From contig JAPWJX010000001.1 of assembly GCA_028283855.1 (NCBI GenBank), positions 186,001 through 250,000 of the forward strand: a stretch of DNA of 64,000 nt, in the 5' to 3' direction. The stretch is from Verrucomicrobium sp. GTDB lineage: Bacteria > Verrucomicrobiota > Verrucomicrobiia > Methylacidiphilales > GAS474. Positions 31,207 through 38,577 of this stretch are shown in pieces (positions within the stretch are counted from its first letter, which is position 1; every line of letters starts with the position of its first letter). Made by a program: the position numbers and the translations under genes. The notes below the pieces were generated by a model, which did no database searches, was not told the DNA's origin, and saw only the letters and a list, made by a program, of their open reading frames with translations.

Positions 31207-31446
31207 TCAGGAGCCGGCTTCCCGGCCCTCCTGAGGGCGGGGCTTGTCGGTGACGGCGGGGACGCGGGAAAACTCGTAGGCGCCGGCGGCTTCCCGGGCG
31301 GCCAAGGCGGCCCAGCCGTTGGTTTGCGGGGTGACGCGGAGTTCCGGCTGCGGAATGCGGGTGGCGGGCTGGGGAAGGTAGGGCTCCGCGTAGCCGTCTT
31401 CAAAATTGTTGCGGGCGTTGATCCGGACCGGTTCTTGCATCGACAT
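31207..31446 (-). CDS. Small unknown protein
   Basis: 79 residues, Pro/Arg/Glu-rich and probably unstructured in part (YLPQPATRIPQPELRVTPQT), with one possible helix NGWAALAAREAAGAYEF. It has a plausible ribosome site (AGGAGCG) 6 bases before the ATG at 31446 and carries copy 2 of the AATAGCCGAAT element 30 bases before the start. Last gene before the terminator. No function recognised. Confidence 0.5.
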   Translation of the reverse strand: MSMQEPVRINARNNFEDGYAEPYLPQPATRIPQPELRVTPQTNGWAALAAREAAGAYEFSRVPAVTDKPRPQEGREAGS

Positions 31447-31476
31447 AAGGCGCTCCTGGGGTTGAGGTTGAATATT

Positions 31477-31487
31477 ATTCGGCTATT
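31477..31487 (-). promoter_or_regulatory. Upstream element AATAGCCGAAT, copy 2
   Basis: On the minus strand AATAGCCGAAT (31487-31477) lies 30 bases before the ATG at 31446, in the same place and orientation as the copy before 40119. It is followed by an A/T-rich TAATATTC that could act as a -10 element. Confidence 0.5.
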
Positions 31488-31511
31488 CCCGGGCGCATTA
31501 CCCGCTTTTTC

Positions 31512-31751
31512 TCAAATTTCTTGGGATTGATCCGGCGCGGGTCCCGGGGGGGCCTGTTTCCGGGGCGGCCGCTCGAACGGGGCGCTGCCGTAGAGGCTGC
31601 CCCAATGGGAGCGTATATTCTGGGCAAAGTCCGCGGCGGCCTTGTCCAGGGCCTCCGCCTGCGGGCCGGTTGGGCGCGGGCCGTTTTGGGCGATGTCCAG
31701 CCGGGCTTCACGGGCTCGCTGGGCCTGGAGGCCTTTGATGTAGGTGGTCAT
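31512..31751 (-). CDS. Small protein sharing the C-terminal tail of the 807-residue protein
   Basis: 79 residues from ATG 31751. Its second half, EALDKAAADFAQ...LYGSAPFERPPR, matches the end of the large protein encoded just upstream, EALDAAASDFAH...LHGAPFRRPAR. The first half (MTTYIKGLQAQRAREARLD) is unrelated. The shared tail in two adjacent genes suggests a duplicated C-terminal signal, for example a recognition or export tag. Longer frames on this strand are shadows of the upstream gene. Confidence 0.6.
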   Translation of the reverse strand: MTTYIKGLQAQRAREARLDIAQNGPRPTGPQAEALDKAAADFAQNIRSHWGSLYGSAPFERPPRKQAPPGPAPDQSQEI

Positions 31752-31789
31752 GGAGCGGCTCCAGCGGCGCTCCTCGTGCTGAAAAGGGG

Positions 31790-34213
31790 TCACTGCGTGA
31801 GGCCTTCCTTTTCGTGGCCGGAATCCTGCGGGCGGGCCGGACGGCGGAAGGGGGCTCCGTGCAGCACGCGCATCCGGCGGCTGAAGACATCCGGGTGGGC
31901 AAAGTCGCTGGCGGCGGCGTCCAGGGCTTCTTCGCGGATCTTCGCCATGTCGGCGTCGACTTCCGCCTTGGCCGCCTGTTGGGCGGGGGTGAGAGGTTCG
32001 GCCTGGGCGGAGGTGTATTGGCTGCGGGCCCAGTCGGCAAAGCCGTGCTGAAAACGGAGTTCCTCCAGCGTCAGCTTCTTGCGCAGGTTCCAATGCTCGT
32101 TCGCGAGGCGCTGGTTGGAGAGTTCCAGGCGGTATTCCTCCAGCTCCGCGGCTGGGTCCTTCGCGGGAGAGGGGAGGCTGAGCTGGTCGGCGGACTTGGC
32201 GGCGAAGGCCGTGGCCGGCTGCTGGCGCACCGCGGTGACGATGGCGGGAGTTTCCCGGGCTTCCTTCATTCCGGAGAGGATGCGCATCTGCACGGCGGGC
32301 ACGGCGCCTTTCTCGTCGAGAACCTTTTCCAGGATCGGCTGGGGCACGCGGAAGAAGTCCTGGAACTTGACCAGGCCGCGGAGCTGGTTTTCCCGCTCAT
32401 GCGAGGTGGAGGACTGGAACTCCCGCTTCAGGTTCTCGCGGGCGATCCACTTGCGCTTCAGCTCGGGGTAGCTGGCGAAGCCCTCGCCGTAGGTTGTCTC
32501 CAGGTCGTGCTGGCGCTCCTTGTCCCATTCCTTTTGCAGGCCTTCCCAATCACGCTTTTTGTCGTCGAAGGCGCGTCGTTCCTGCAGGAGGGTGGCGCGG
32601 TATTCGTAGGCGGTCAGCTTCTGCTCGCGGACCTCCCGCTGGAAGGTTTCCTCCCGGTCGAACTCGATGCGGGTGTCGAGGCGCATCAGCTTGTCGATCC
32701 GCTCCGCCAGGAGCTTTTCGATGTGGGCGTTTTGGGGGGCGCTGACGCCGTAGGGCATCGGGCCATGATCGGGCATCGCTTGGACTTGGCGGGTTTGCGC
32801 CAGGCGGACCTGGGCGGTGACAAGGGCTTCGTGAAGGTGGTCCTGCTGGGCCGGGGTGGCGTTTTCCTGCTGGAGGGCCGCTTCCAGATCCTCGGAGGTG
32901 TGGCCGGCGGGGTCCAGGATTTCCACGAGGATGCGGGAGGCTTCCTCCACGCGCTCTTCGTTTTGGCTCACTTCCTTGAGGAGGTGCCGCCGGGCCGCCC
33001 AGGTTGCGGTGAGCGGGGCGTCTCCCCGGTCGATCCGGGCGGCGTATTCCTCCCGGTGCGCGGGGAAGGCGGGGCGCTCCGCGTCGATGGCGTCGACCAG
33101 CGTCTTGCGGGAAAGGGAATGGCCCTGGAGCAGGTCGCCGAGGTGCTGCTCCCGCTTTGAGGCCAGAGCCTGCTCAAACTGAAGGTAGCGCAGGGCCGCT
33201 TCCTGGACCGTGGGGAATTGCGTGGACACCGGGGCGGGCACGCCCTTCTGCGCGATGGCGGAGGCGAGGGCGAACTCGAAGCGGCTCATTTCTCCCGGTT
33301 CGGCCCCGGCGGCTTTGTAGAAGGCCTTCAGCTCTTCCGAGCCGATGTGGTACGAGGCGGCCAGGGAATGAATGCGGCCCGCTTCCTCCTCCCGGCGCGC
33401 GTCGCGGATAGTGGGGCTCATCTCTTCCTGCACGGAGGCGGTCTGAAGGCGGCGGTCGAGCTTCAGGAAGTCGTCGAGGTGGAGTTTCAGCAGATCCTCG
33501 ATTTCCGCGCGAGTGGGCGGCTGGATGGCGGGCGTGGGAGCCGGGAAGAGGGTGGCCTGGACGGGGGCGATTTCCGGCTCCGGCGCGGCGGCGAGAGAGG
33601 GGGCCGGCGCGGCGTTGAGGGAGAGAAAGCCCATCATCCGCATCTTCTCCTGGTAGAAGTTGAGGCGGCGGATGTTGGCCCCGGCGCGCTCATGGCGGGA
33701 CTGGGCGGACTCGGTCAGCGGGTGCTGGGTCAGGCTGCGCTGGAAGCGTGCCACTTCGTCCGGCTGGGCGCCCTGATCCAGAAGGATCTGTTCCAAGGTC
33801 GGCTCGCCGGGCTGCAGCAGCGCCCGCAGGCGGACGGCTTGGTCGACGTAGTGGCGGCGCAGGTCGGAATCCTCCGTCACGGCGTCAAAGGCCAGGAAAT
33901 AGCGGCTCACCCATTTAAGGTCATTCCGCAGGTTGCGTCCGGCCACGGTGTCCTGGAAGAACTCCGCCTCCAGCTCGTCCCGCTTTACGATGCTGGTGCC
34001 GGTCCACGCCTCGAAGGCGGGGCGCTGCGTCTCCAGGACGGCATCGAACTGGGTGGGCGTGGCCCGCATATCGGCCAGGAACGGCTCCAAATAGCGGCGG
34101 CGATCGGCGGCCGCCAGGCGATCCTGCTGAAGGTAGCGGTGTGCCCAATCCTTAAGCGGAGAGGGGGAGGCGGGGGTCAAATCCGGCTGAGGCATGGCCC
34201 CGTTCGGAAGCAA
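31790..34213 (-). CDS. Large helical protein built from repeats of the two-motif module
   Basis: 807 residues, soluble, highly charged, no signal peptide. Motif A-like segments recur: LKDWAHRYLQQDR (20-32), WVSRYFLAFD (101-110), LHLDDFLKLDRRL (244-256), EAALRYLQFEQAL (338-350), IDKLMRLDTRIEF (506-518). Motif B-like segments lie between them: LEQILLDQGAQPDEVARF (140-157), LKAFYKAAGAEPGEMSRF (295-312), LEAALQQENATPAQQ (443-457), with variants ending RPAF (65-67, 380-383). From about 515 on it is a long Glu/Lys/Arg helix. The tail EALDAAASDFAH is shared with the next gene. Possibly a scaffold or an effector carrier; function unknown. Confidence 0.7.
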   Translation of the reverse strand: MLPNGAMPQPDLTPASPSPLKDWAHRYLQQDRLAAADRRRYLEPFLADMRATPTQFDAVLETQRPAFEAWTGTSIVKRDELEAEFFQDTVAGRNLRNDLKWVSRYFLAFDAVTEDSDLRRHYVDQAVRLRALLQPGEPTLEQILLDQGAQPDEVARFQRSLTQHPLTESAQSRHERAGANIRRLNFYQEKMRMMGFLSLNAAPAPSLAAAPEPEIAPVQATLFPAPTPAIQPPTRAEIEDLLKLHLDDFLKLDRRLQTASVQEEMSPTIRDARREEEAGRIHSLAASYHIGSEELKAFYKAAGAEPGEMSRFEFALASAIAQKGVPAPVSTQFPTVQEAALRYLQFEQALASKREQHLGDLLQGHSLSRKTLVDAIDAERPAFPAHREEYAARIDRGDAPLTATWAARRHLLKEVSQNEERVEEASRILVEILDPAGHTSEDLEAALQQENATPAQQDHLHEALVTAQVRLAQTRQVQAMPDHGPMPYGVSAPQNAHIEKLLAERIDKLMRLDTRIEFDREETFQREVREQKLTAYEYRATLLQERRAFDDKKRDWEGLQKEWDKERQHDLETTYGEGFASYPELKRKWIARENLKREFQSSTSHERENQLRGLVKFQDFFRVPQPILEKVLDEKGAVPAVQMRILSGMKEARETPAIVTAVRQQPATAFAAKSADQLSLPSPAKDPAAELEEYRLELSNQRLANEHWNLRKKLTLEELRFQHGFADWARSQYTSAQAEPLTPAQQAAKAEVDADMAKIREEALDAAASDFAHPDVFSRRMRVLHGAPFRRPARPQDSGHEKEGLTQ

Positions 34214-34256
34214 GTTTAACGCCAGAGAAGTATTCTCCTGCGGAAAACGTAAAAAC

Positions 34257-34757
34257 CTAAGAAAGGAGAGAAGAGCCCGGGTCCGAGGCGGCCGGAAGGA
34301 CGGGAGCGGGGCGGCGGACGAGCCACCGCTTGGCCTGTTCCATGACCTGAAGGGGGAAAAAGCCGCCCGGGGTTTTCGCGGCGGCCACGCGCTCTTCCGC
34401 GCGGCGGCGGGTGTGCTTGTAGGCGCAGGCGGTTTCCAGCGTGCGGGCTTTGATGACCTGGAGCTTCAGCTCGGCATAACGATCGGAAAAACGGGCTTCG
34501 GCCTCCGGTTCGGCCCCGGCGGCGCGCAGGGCATGCTCAAAATGGGAGCGGGTGAGGGGGCAGGCAGTCTGGCAGGCCAGGACTTTTCCGAACTCGAAGA
34601 GTTGGCGGGCGGAGTAGGTTTCCTGCGCCTCGGCGTCTCCCTCGGCTTCGATGGCGCGATCGAGGGTCAAATGGAAACGGGCCCAGTTGGCCAGGCTCTT
34701 TTCGATCGCCGCTTCCCGAGGGGCCAGGTCGATCATCTTGCCTAGATTATCGGCCAT
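34257..34757 (-). CDS. Helical protein of the two-motif family
   Basis: About 166 residues from ATG 34757 (an in-frame ATG at 34766 adds three). Motif A is SLANWARFHLTLDR and motif B LTRSHFEHALRAAGAEPEAE followed by ARF, about 45 residues apart. A helical, Arg/Ala-rich rest follows. It heads a transcription unit with its own promoter and operator-like palindrome, right after a terminator. No signal peptide, membrane helix or catalytic motif. Function unknown. Confidence 0.68.
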   Translation of the reverse strand: MADNLGKMIDLAPREAAIEKSLANWARFHLTLDRAIEAEGDAEAQETYSARQLFEFGKVLACQTACPLTRSHFEHALRAAGAEPEAEARFSDRYAELKLQVIKARTLETACAYKHTRRRAEERVAAAKTPGGFFPLQVMEQAKRWLVRRPAPVLPAASDPGSSLLS

Positions 34758-34768
34758 TCTACCCAAAG

Positions 34769-34797
34769 AAATTACATATTTTTATGTAAAAAGTCAA
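34769..34797 (-). promoter_or_regulatory. Promoter with a palindromic operator in the spacer
   Basis: On the minus strand TTGACT (34797-34792) and TAATTT (34774-34769) are exactly 17 bases apart. The spacer is almost filled by TTACATA-AAAA-TATGTAA (34789-34772), a perfect 7-4-7 inverted repeat. A repressor dimer here would block polymerase. The ATG at 34757 is 12 bases downstream of the -10. Confidence 0.65.
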
Positions 34798-34804
34798 GGA
34801 CCCG

Positions 34805-34828
34805 AAAAAACCGCCCGGGAGAGGGCGG
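34805..34828 (-). terminator. Intrinsic terminator after the 34841 gene
   Basis: On the minus strand CCGCCC (34828-34823) and GGGCGG (34816-34811) form a 6-pair G-C stem over a 6-base loop, followed by TTTTTT (34810-34805). It lies 13 bases after the stop of the upstream gene. Confidence 0.8.
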
Positions 34829-34840
34829 CGGAGGAGGCCT

Positions 34841-35386
34841 TTAAGGGGTGATGACGGGGGCGGCCTGGGCAGTGTGGCGGACCGCTTTTTCGACTTTATC
34901 CCGTTTCTTGGAAGCGGCCAGCCGTTGGGGAGGAAGGGTCTCGATGGCTTGAGGCTCCAGCGTGGAGACTTTGGAAGGGGTGAAGACGCCTTTGAGGTGG
35001 GCGCCCAGAAAGGAATCGGCGGCCTGCATGAAGAGGCGCTCGGCGGAGCTGCGCTGTTTGCGCTGGGTTTCCTCCATGCCCACGGTTTCCCAGAAGCGGC
35101 GGATGTCCAGGCTGCTGGCCCCGGCGCTGGACAGGGCCTGCTCAAAACGGGCCATCGGGATGCCGCGCTGGGCCAGGACGGTACAGACCTTTTCCAGAGC
35201 CCCGATGCGGTGGGCTTTCACGACCTCCATTTTCGCGGAAGTATCGAAACCAACGAGGCTGGCGTATCCGTTAGTGAGTTCCCGCTCCTGCGCGTCGAGT
35301 TCCCGATCGTATTTCAGGAAAAGTCCTGCAAATTCCACGATGCGGGGATCGATTTCAGATTGCGTTTTGCACGAACGTTTGTTCAT
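34841..35386 (-). CDS. Helical protein of the two-motif family
   Basis: 181 residues. Motif A is IVEFAGLFLKYDREL (16-30) and motif B PMARFEQALSSAGASSLDI then RRF (77-98). The rest is helical and basic (ETQRKQRSSAERLFMQAADS) with a Lys-rich end. Its ATG at 35386 is the first in frame. It lies between the acyltransferase gene upstream and a terminator downstream. Related to the proteins at 34257 and 40156 by motif order and spacing. Function unknown. Confidence 0.66.
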   Translation of the reverse strand: MNKRSCKTQSEIDPRIVEFAGLFLKYDRELDAQERELTNGYASLVGFDTSAKMEVVKAHRIGALEKVCTVLAQRGIPMARFEQALSSAGASSLDIRRFWETVGMEETQRKQRSSAERLFMQAADSFLGAHLKGVFTPSKVSTLEPQAIETLPPQRLAASKKRDKVEKAVRHTAQAAPVITP

Positions 35387-35446
35387 TTTTGGCTGCTCGG
35401 AAATAAATAAGCAGGCCGCGTGCCGAAGCGCTTCCAGGGAATCTAC

Positions 35447-36496
35447 TTAGAATGAACCGGAAAGCCGGCGACCGTAATCGGTGACGGGACGTTCTAGAGT
35501 TTTGTATAGGAAAAGGGCGACAGTAATGGGAGCGGCCACGTAAAGAGCCATCTTCCAGATTTCCCCAGGAGGGCCCATGAAGTGATAAAGCAGGGTTTGG
35601 ACAGGAAAATGACCGAGGTAGAGGGAGTAGCTGATATCTCCCAGCCCCGATCCGAATCGCTGCCATGGGGAGTTATACGTGGATTCTGGCATGTCCCGAT
35701 GCTCCAACAGCGGCAGGAAGAGGAGAATGACTCCCGTGAGGCCAAAGCCGATGGCAGGAAGAGACTCTCCTGGATAGAGGGCGACGAAGGTCAAAGGCAT
35801 CCAAAACGAGGCGAGACAAAGGCGGCGCTGAAGGGGGGAAAGGCGAATGCGAAAACGAAGGAGAACCAGAATGGCGCCCGCGAGGAAATAAAGGTGCCAC
35901 AGGCTCAGCGAAGGCCGATCGCGCAAGGCGCCGATTGCCGCCAACAGCGTGAGTCCTAGCCATCCTCCCGCCGCAAGGAAGCCCAGCCGACGGGAGAAGA
36001 AAAAGAGGCTGAAGACGCAGTAGAAGAGCAGTTCATGGAAAAGGCTCCATGCGGGCGCCAAGGGGGTTTGGGTGGAGAGAAGGAGAAATCCTTTGATGAG
36101 GTCCGTTGCCGAATGAAGGGAGGACACGAATGAATCGGGCGTTGCCCATCCCCAGGAAAAGAAAAGCAGGTTGATTGCGGCGAGCAGCCAAAAGACCGGA
36201 TAGATTCGAAAAAAGCGTTTGATCCAAAAAGGAAGAAACTTGCTGCGCTTTTTGACGGTGGATAGGTGGAGTTCCTTTTCGTGGGCAAGGGATATCACGA
36301 TGCCGCTCAAGCAAAAGAACACGAAGACAGCCACTCCGCCCATGCGGACCACGAAAGTTTTTTCGATTTCCTCATCACAAGTAGCCGCATTGATCCAGTA
36401 AGGGAGGTGGGAAATGACGACTGCCAGCGCCGCAATTCCCCGCACAAGCTGCAAGGAGATCCACTTTGGCTTTGCGGAAGAAAGGCCCGCGTTCAT
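35447..36496 (-). CDS. Acyltransferase family 3 (OafA-like) membrane protein
   Basis: 349 residues from ATG 36496, with a GGAAAAG ribosome site. Ten or so membrane helices. Family marks: LQLVRGIAALAVVISHLPYW with the catalytic-type His at the end of helix 1, GVAVFVFFCLSGIVIS, KRFFRIYPVFW (the R-x-x-R-I-x-P motif) and ISYSLYLGHFPVQ near the end. Such enzymes O-acylate sugars of surface polysaccharides. Its codon use is clearly more A/T-rich than the genes on both sides and it has its own promoter, so it looks inserted into the helical-protein array by transfer. Confidence 0.88.
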   Translation of the reverse strand: MNAGLSSAKPKWISLQLVRGIAALAVVISHLPYWINAATCDEEIEKTFVVRMGGVAVFVFFCLSGIVISLAHEKELHLSTVKKRSKFLPFWIKRFFRIYPVFWLLAAINLLFFSWGWATPDSFVSSLHSATDLIKGFLLLSTQTPLAPAWSLFHELLFYCVFSLFFFSRRLGFLAAGGWLGLTLLAAIGALRDRPSLSLWHLYFLAGAILVLLRFRIRLSPLQRRLCLASFWMPLTFVALYPGESLPAIGFGLTGVILLFLPLLEHRDMPESTYNSPWQRFGSGLGDISYSLYLGHFPVQTLLYHFMGPPGEIWKMALYVAAPITVALFLYKTLERPVTDYGRRLSGSF

Positions 36497-36511
36497 GTTC
36501 TTTTCCAAAAA

Positions 36512-36540
36512 GTCATAGTCCTCTATCGGCCGGCTCGCAA
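36512..36540 (-). promoter_or_regulatory. Promoter of the acyltransferase gene
   Basis: On the minus strand TTGCGA (36540-36535) and TATGAC (36517-36512) are 17 bases apart; the ATG is 15 bases beyond. The surrounding 139-base gap shows nothing else I can support. Confidence 0.5.
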
Positions 36541-36647
36541 CCTAGGAAGAAAGGTGTCGAGGAGCTTTATATCGGCTGCTAGGCGCGGGTTAGGGGAAAA
36601 CCCTGCAGGGGTGAGCCTGAAAGCGGGCGTCCCTTTCCCAATCGAAA

Positions 36648-37232
36648 TCAGGATCTGGAGTGATCAGGCTGCAATTTCGGAAATGGAATGACCGGTGCGG
36701 GACCGGAGGCGCGCTGGAAGGAGGGGGAGGCCTGCTGCAGGGCGTGGTGGTAGTCCAGGATTCCCTGGCGCTGGAACTTGGAGAGGGAGTCGATGGGCGT
36801 GACGCCGGGGGTTTCCCGCTGAAGGCGGTCGATCTCCATGATCTGCTGGTGGAAATCGCGGAAACGGAAGATTTCCCACATTTCGGCGTGGGGAGAGGGG
36901 GCTTTCCCTTCCGCGTGCAGGGTTTGGGCGGCCAGGCGGACGGCCGCTTCCATCTGCTGGCGGCGGTTGCCCCAGGAGCTGACCACGGGCAGGTGATCGT
37001 GGACGGTGAGGGTGTCCGCCACCATCTTTTGCAGGGACTCTTTTTCCAGCACTTTTAGGACGACGCTCCGGTTGAAGGTCTCGCGGCCCGGGTTTTGATA
37101 TTGGGCTACCTGCCGGTCGACGTTCAAATAGGTGAGGGCCCATTGTCGGAGCATCGCCTCGGCATTCTTATAGGCCGCGTCCATGACGGCGGGTTGCAGG
37201 AGGTCGTCCGGCTGGGAAAGGGACTCCGGCAT
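36648..37232 (-). CDS. Helical protein with motif A of the two-motif family
   Basis: 194 residues, soluble and helical. Motif A is very clear, LRQWALTYLNVDRQV (28-42), but I do not find a convincing motif B; in its place is KVLEKESLQKMVADTLTVHD. The C-terminal third contains WEIFRFRDFHQQIMEIDRLQ and a Pro-rich end. It starts 6 bases after the stop of the HNH-like gene at 37239, so the two are probably co-transcribed. Function unknown. Confidence 0.62.
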   Translation of the reverse strand: MPESLSQPDDLLQPAVMDAAYKNAEAMLRQWALTYLNVDRQVAQYQNPGRETFNRSVVLKVLEKESLQKMVADTLTVHDHLPVVSSWGNRRQQMEAAVRLAAQTLHAEGKAPSPHAEMWEIFRFRDFHQQIMEIDRLQRETPGVTPIDSLSKFQRQGILDYHHALQQASPSFQRASGPAPVIPFPKLQPDHSRS

Positions 37233-37238
37233 GGCGGG

Positions 37239-38558
37239 CTAGGAGCGTTGGCGGGAGCGCCATTTTTCCGCCTGGGTGCCCCAGGGCGTCTGGATCGGGG
37301 GGCGCTTGGGAAGGAGGCTGGAAAAATCCTGGAGCGGCGGGGGCGGCTGCACCTCGTGCTTTTTCTCCGGGGCGGGGGAGGGGGTCAGGCGCGGCGGTTC
37401 CGGCTGCGGGGCGGGCGCCTTGGCGGCGGCCTTTTCCGCCGCTTCCTGGGCCTTGCGCAGGGAGGCGCGGGCGGCCTCATATTCCGGCTTCTTCACCCAC
37501 GTGCCGTCCCGCAGGGGGAGGGGGAAGAGGGGGACGTGCTCCGGTTCCAGGACTTTGCCGTCGACATGGACGCCGGGGGGCAAAATGTTGGAGGCGACGA
37601 CGCCGGCGCCGAATGCCTTGTTCCAATGCTTGGGAACCTGGAAGGGGCGGTGGTGGCTGTGGCCGGGAATCGGCTGCTGGGCGATCTCGCACAGGGTGGC
37701 GACCCGCTTGGCCCAGGTGCTGCGGAAGCTGGGCACGTTGTATTGCTTTTCGTAGGCGGCCATTTTTTCGCCGATGCCCGGTTCCAGCCGCTCCAGGTCC
37801 TTCATCACGTCTGACGCGTTGGCGTAGAGGACGGGCTGGCGGACGGGCGGGTAGAAGGGGACGGTGGAGCGGGGGATGGCCACGGGGATCGGCCACTTCG
37901 GGTCCTGGCCGGAGGGGAAGTGGAGCTGCGGATCCAGGATGACGCCGTGCAGGGTGTCCTGGAGGTTCTGCTTGGAGCGGGGCGGGATGACGACGTAGAG
38001 GAGGTTCGTCGGGTCGTTGATGGGGCGGCCGTCGTCGGTGACGCTGAAGTGGGGCGCCTCATGGTGGCGGCTGACTTCCGGGTAGAAGGCGCCGGGCTCC
38101 CCGTGCTGGAAGACTTCCAGGGTGGCGGCGTCCCAGTTCTTAGGGATGGCGCCCATGGCCAAGAGGCCCAGCGCGCGGGTGTGCGGGTTTTCCGCCATGG
38201 CGCGGTCCATGGAGTACCGCATGCCGTTGTAGGTATCGGTCTTTTCCTTATAGCCCGCCTTGGCGGTGCGCTCCGGCTGGAGGCGGACCAGGGAAAGGTA
38301 GATGCCGGGCAGCTCCGGGCGCGTCTCCGGGATGGTGTCCAGGCCCTCCTCCCAGCGGCGGGCCAGCATCTCCCGTACGGAAAGACGCATGCTTTCCCGC
38401 AGGCGGACGGACTGGGGGCTGTCGCCGGTCCAGATCTCCCACTGCTCCCGCCGGGCGTTCTGGACGGCGTCCCGGCTGGCGTTGCGGGGGGAGCGCTTCT
38501 CCTTTTTCTTAGGTTCCGGCTCCTGCGGGGATTGGGGGGATCCCTTTTTCGAACTCAT
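37239..38558 (-). CDS. HNH/AHH-like putative nuclease effector, paralog 1
   Basis: 439 residues. After a basic, disordered start comes a helical part (VREMLARRWEEGLD) and then SRHHEAPH (His165-His166), NDPTNLLYVV (Asn185) and DTLHGVILDP (His204). The order His-His, about 20 residues, Asn in a PTNLL strand, about 20 residues, Leu-His-Gly is like that of AHH/HNH-Endo VII toxin nucleases. The block STVPFYPPVR follows. The C-terminus is Pro/Glu/Ala-rich. It pairs with the paralog encoded just upstream (17-base gap). Nuclease activity is inferred from the residue pattern alone. Confidence 0.6.
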   Translation of the reverse strand: MSSKKGSPQSPQEPEPKKKEKRSPRNASRDAVQNARREQWEIWTGDSPQSVRLRESMRLSVREMLARRWEEGLDTIPETRPELPGIYLSLVRLQPERTAKAGYKEKTDTYNGMRYSMDRAMAENPHTRALGLLAMGAIPKNWDAATLEVFQHGEPGAFYPEVSRHHEAPHFSVTDDGRPINDPTNLLYVVIPPRSKQNLQDTLHGVILDPQLHFPSGQDPKWPIPVAIPRSTVPFYPPVRQPVLYANASDVMKDLERLEPGIGEKMAAYEKQYNVPSFRSTWAKRVATLCEIAQQPIPGHSHHRPFQVPKHWNKAFGAGVVASNILPPGVHVDGKVLEPEHVPLFPLPLRDGTWVKKPEYEAARASLRKAQEAAEKAAAKAPAPQPEPPRLTPSPAPEKKHEVQPPPPLQDFSSLLPKRPPIQTPWGTQAEKWRSRQRS

Positions 38559-38577
38559 GCTGCGGCGTGGGCTCGCT

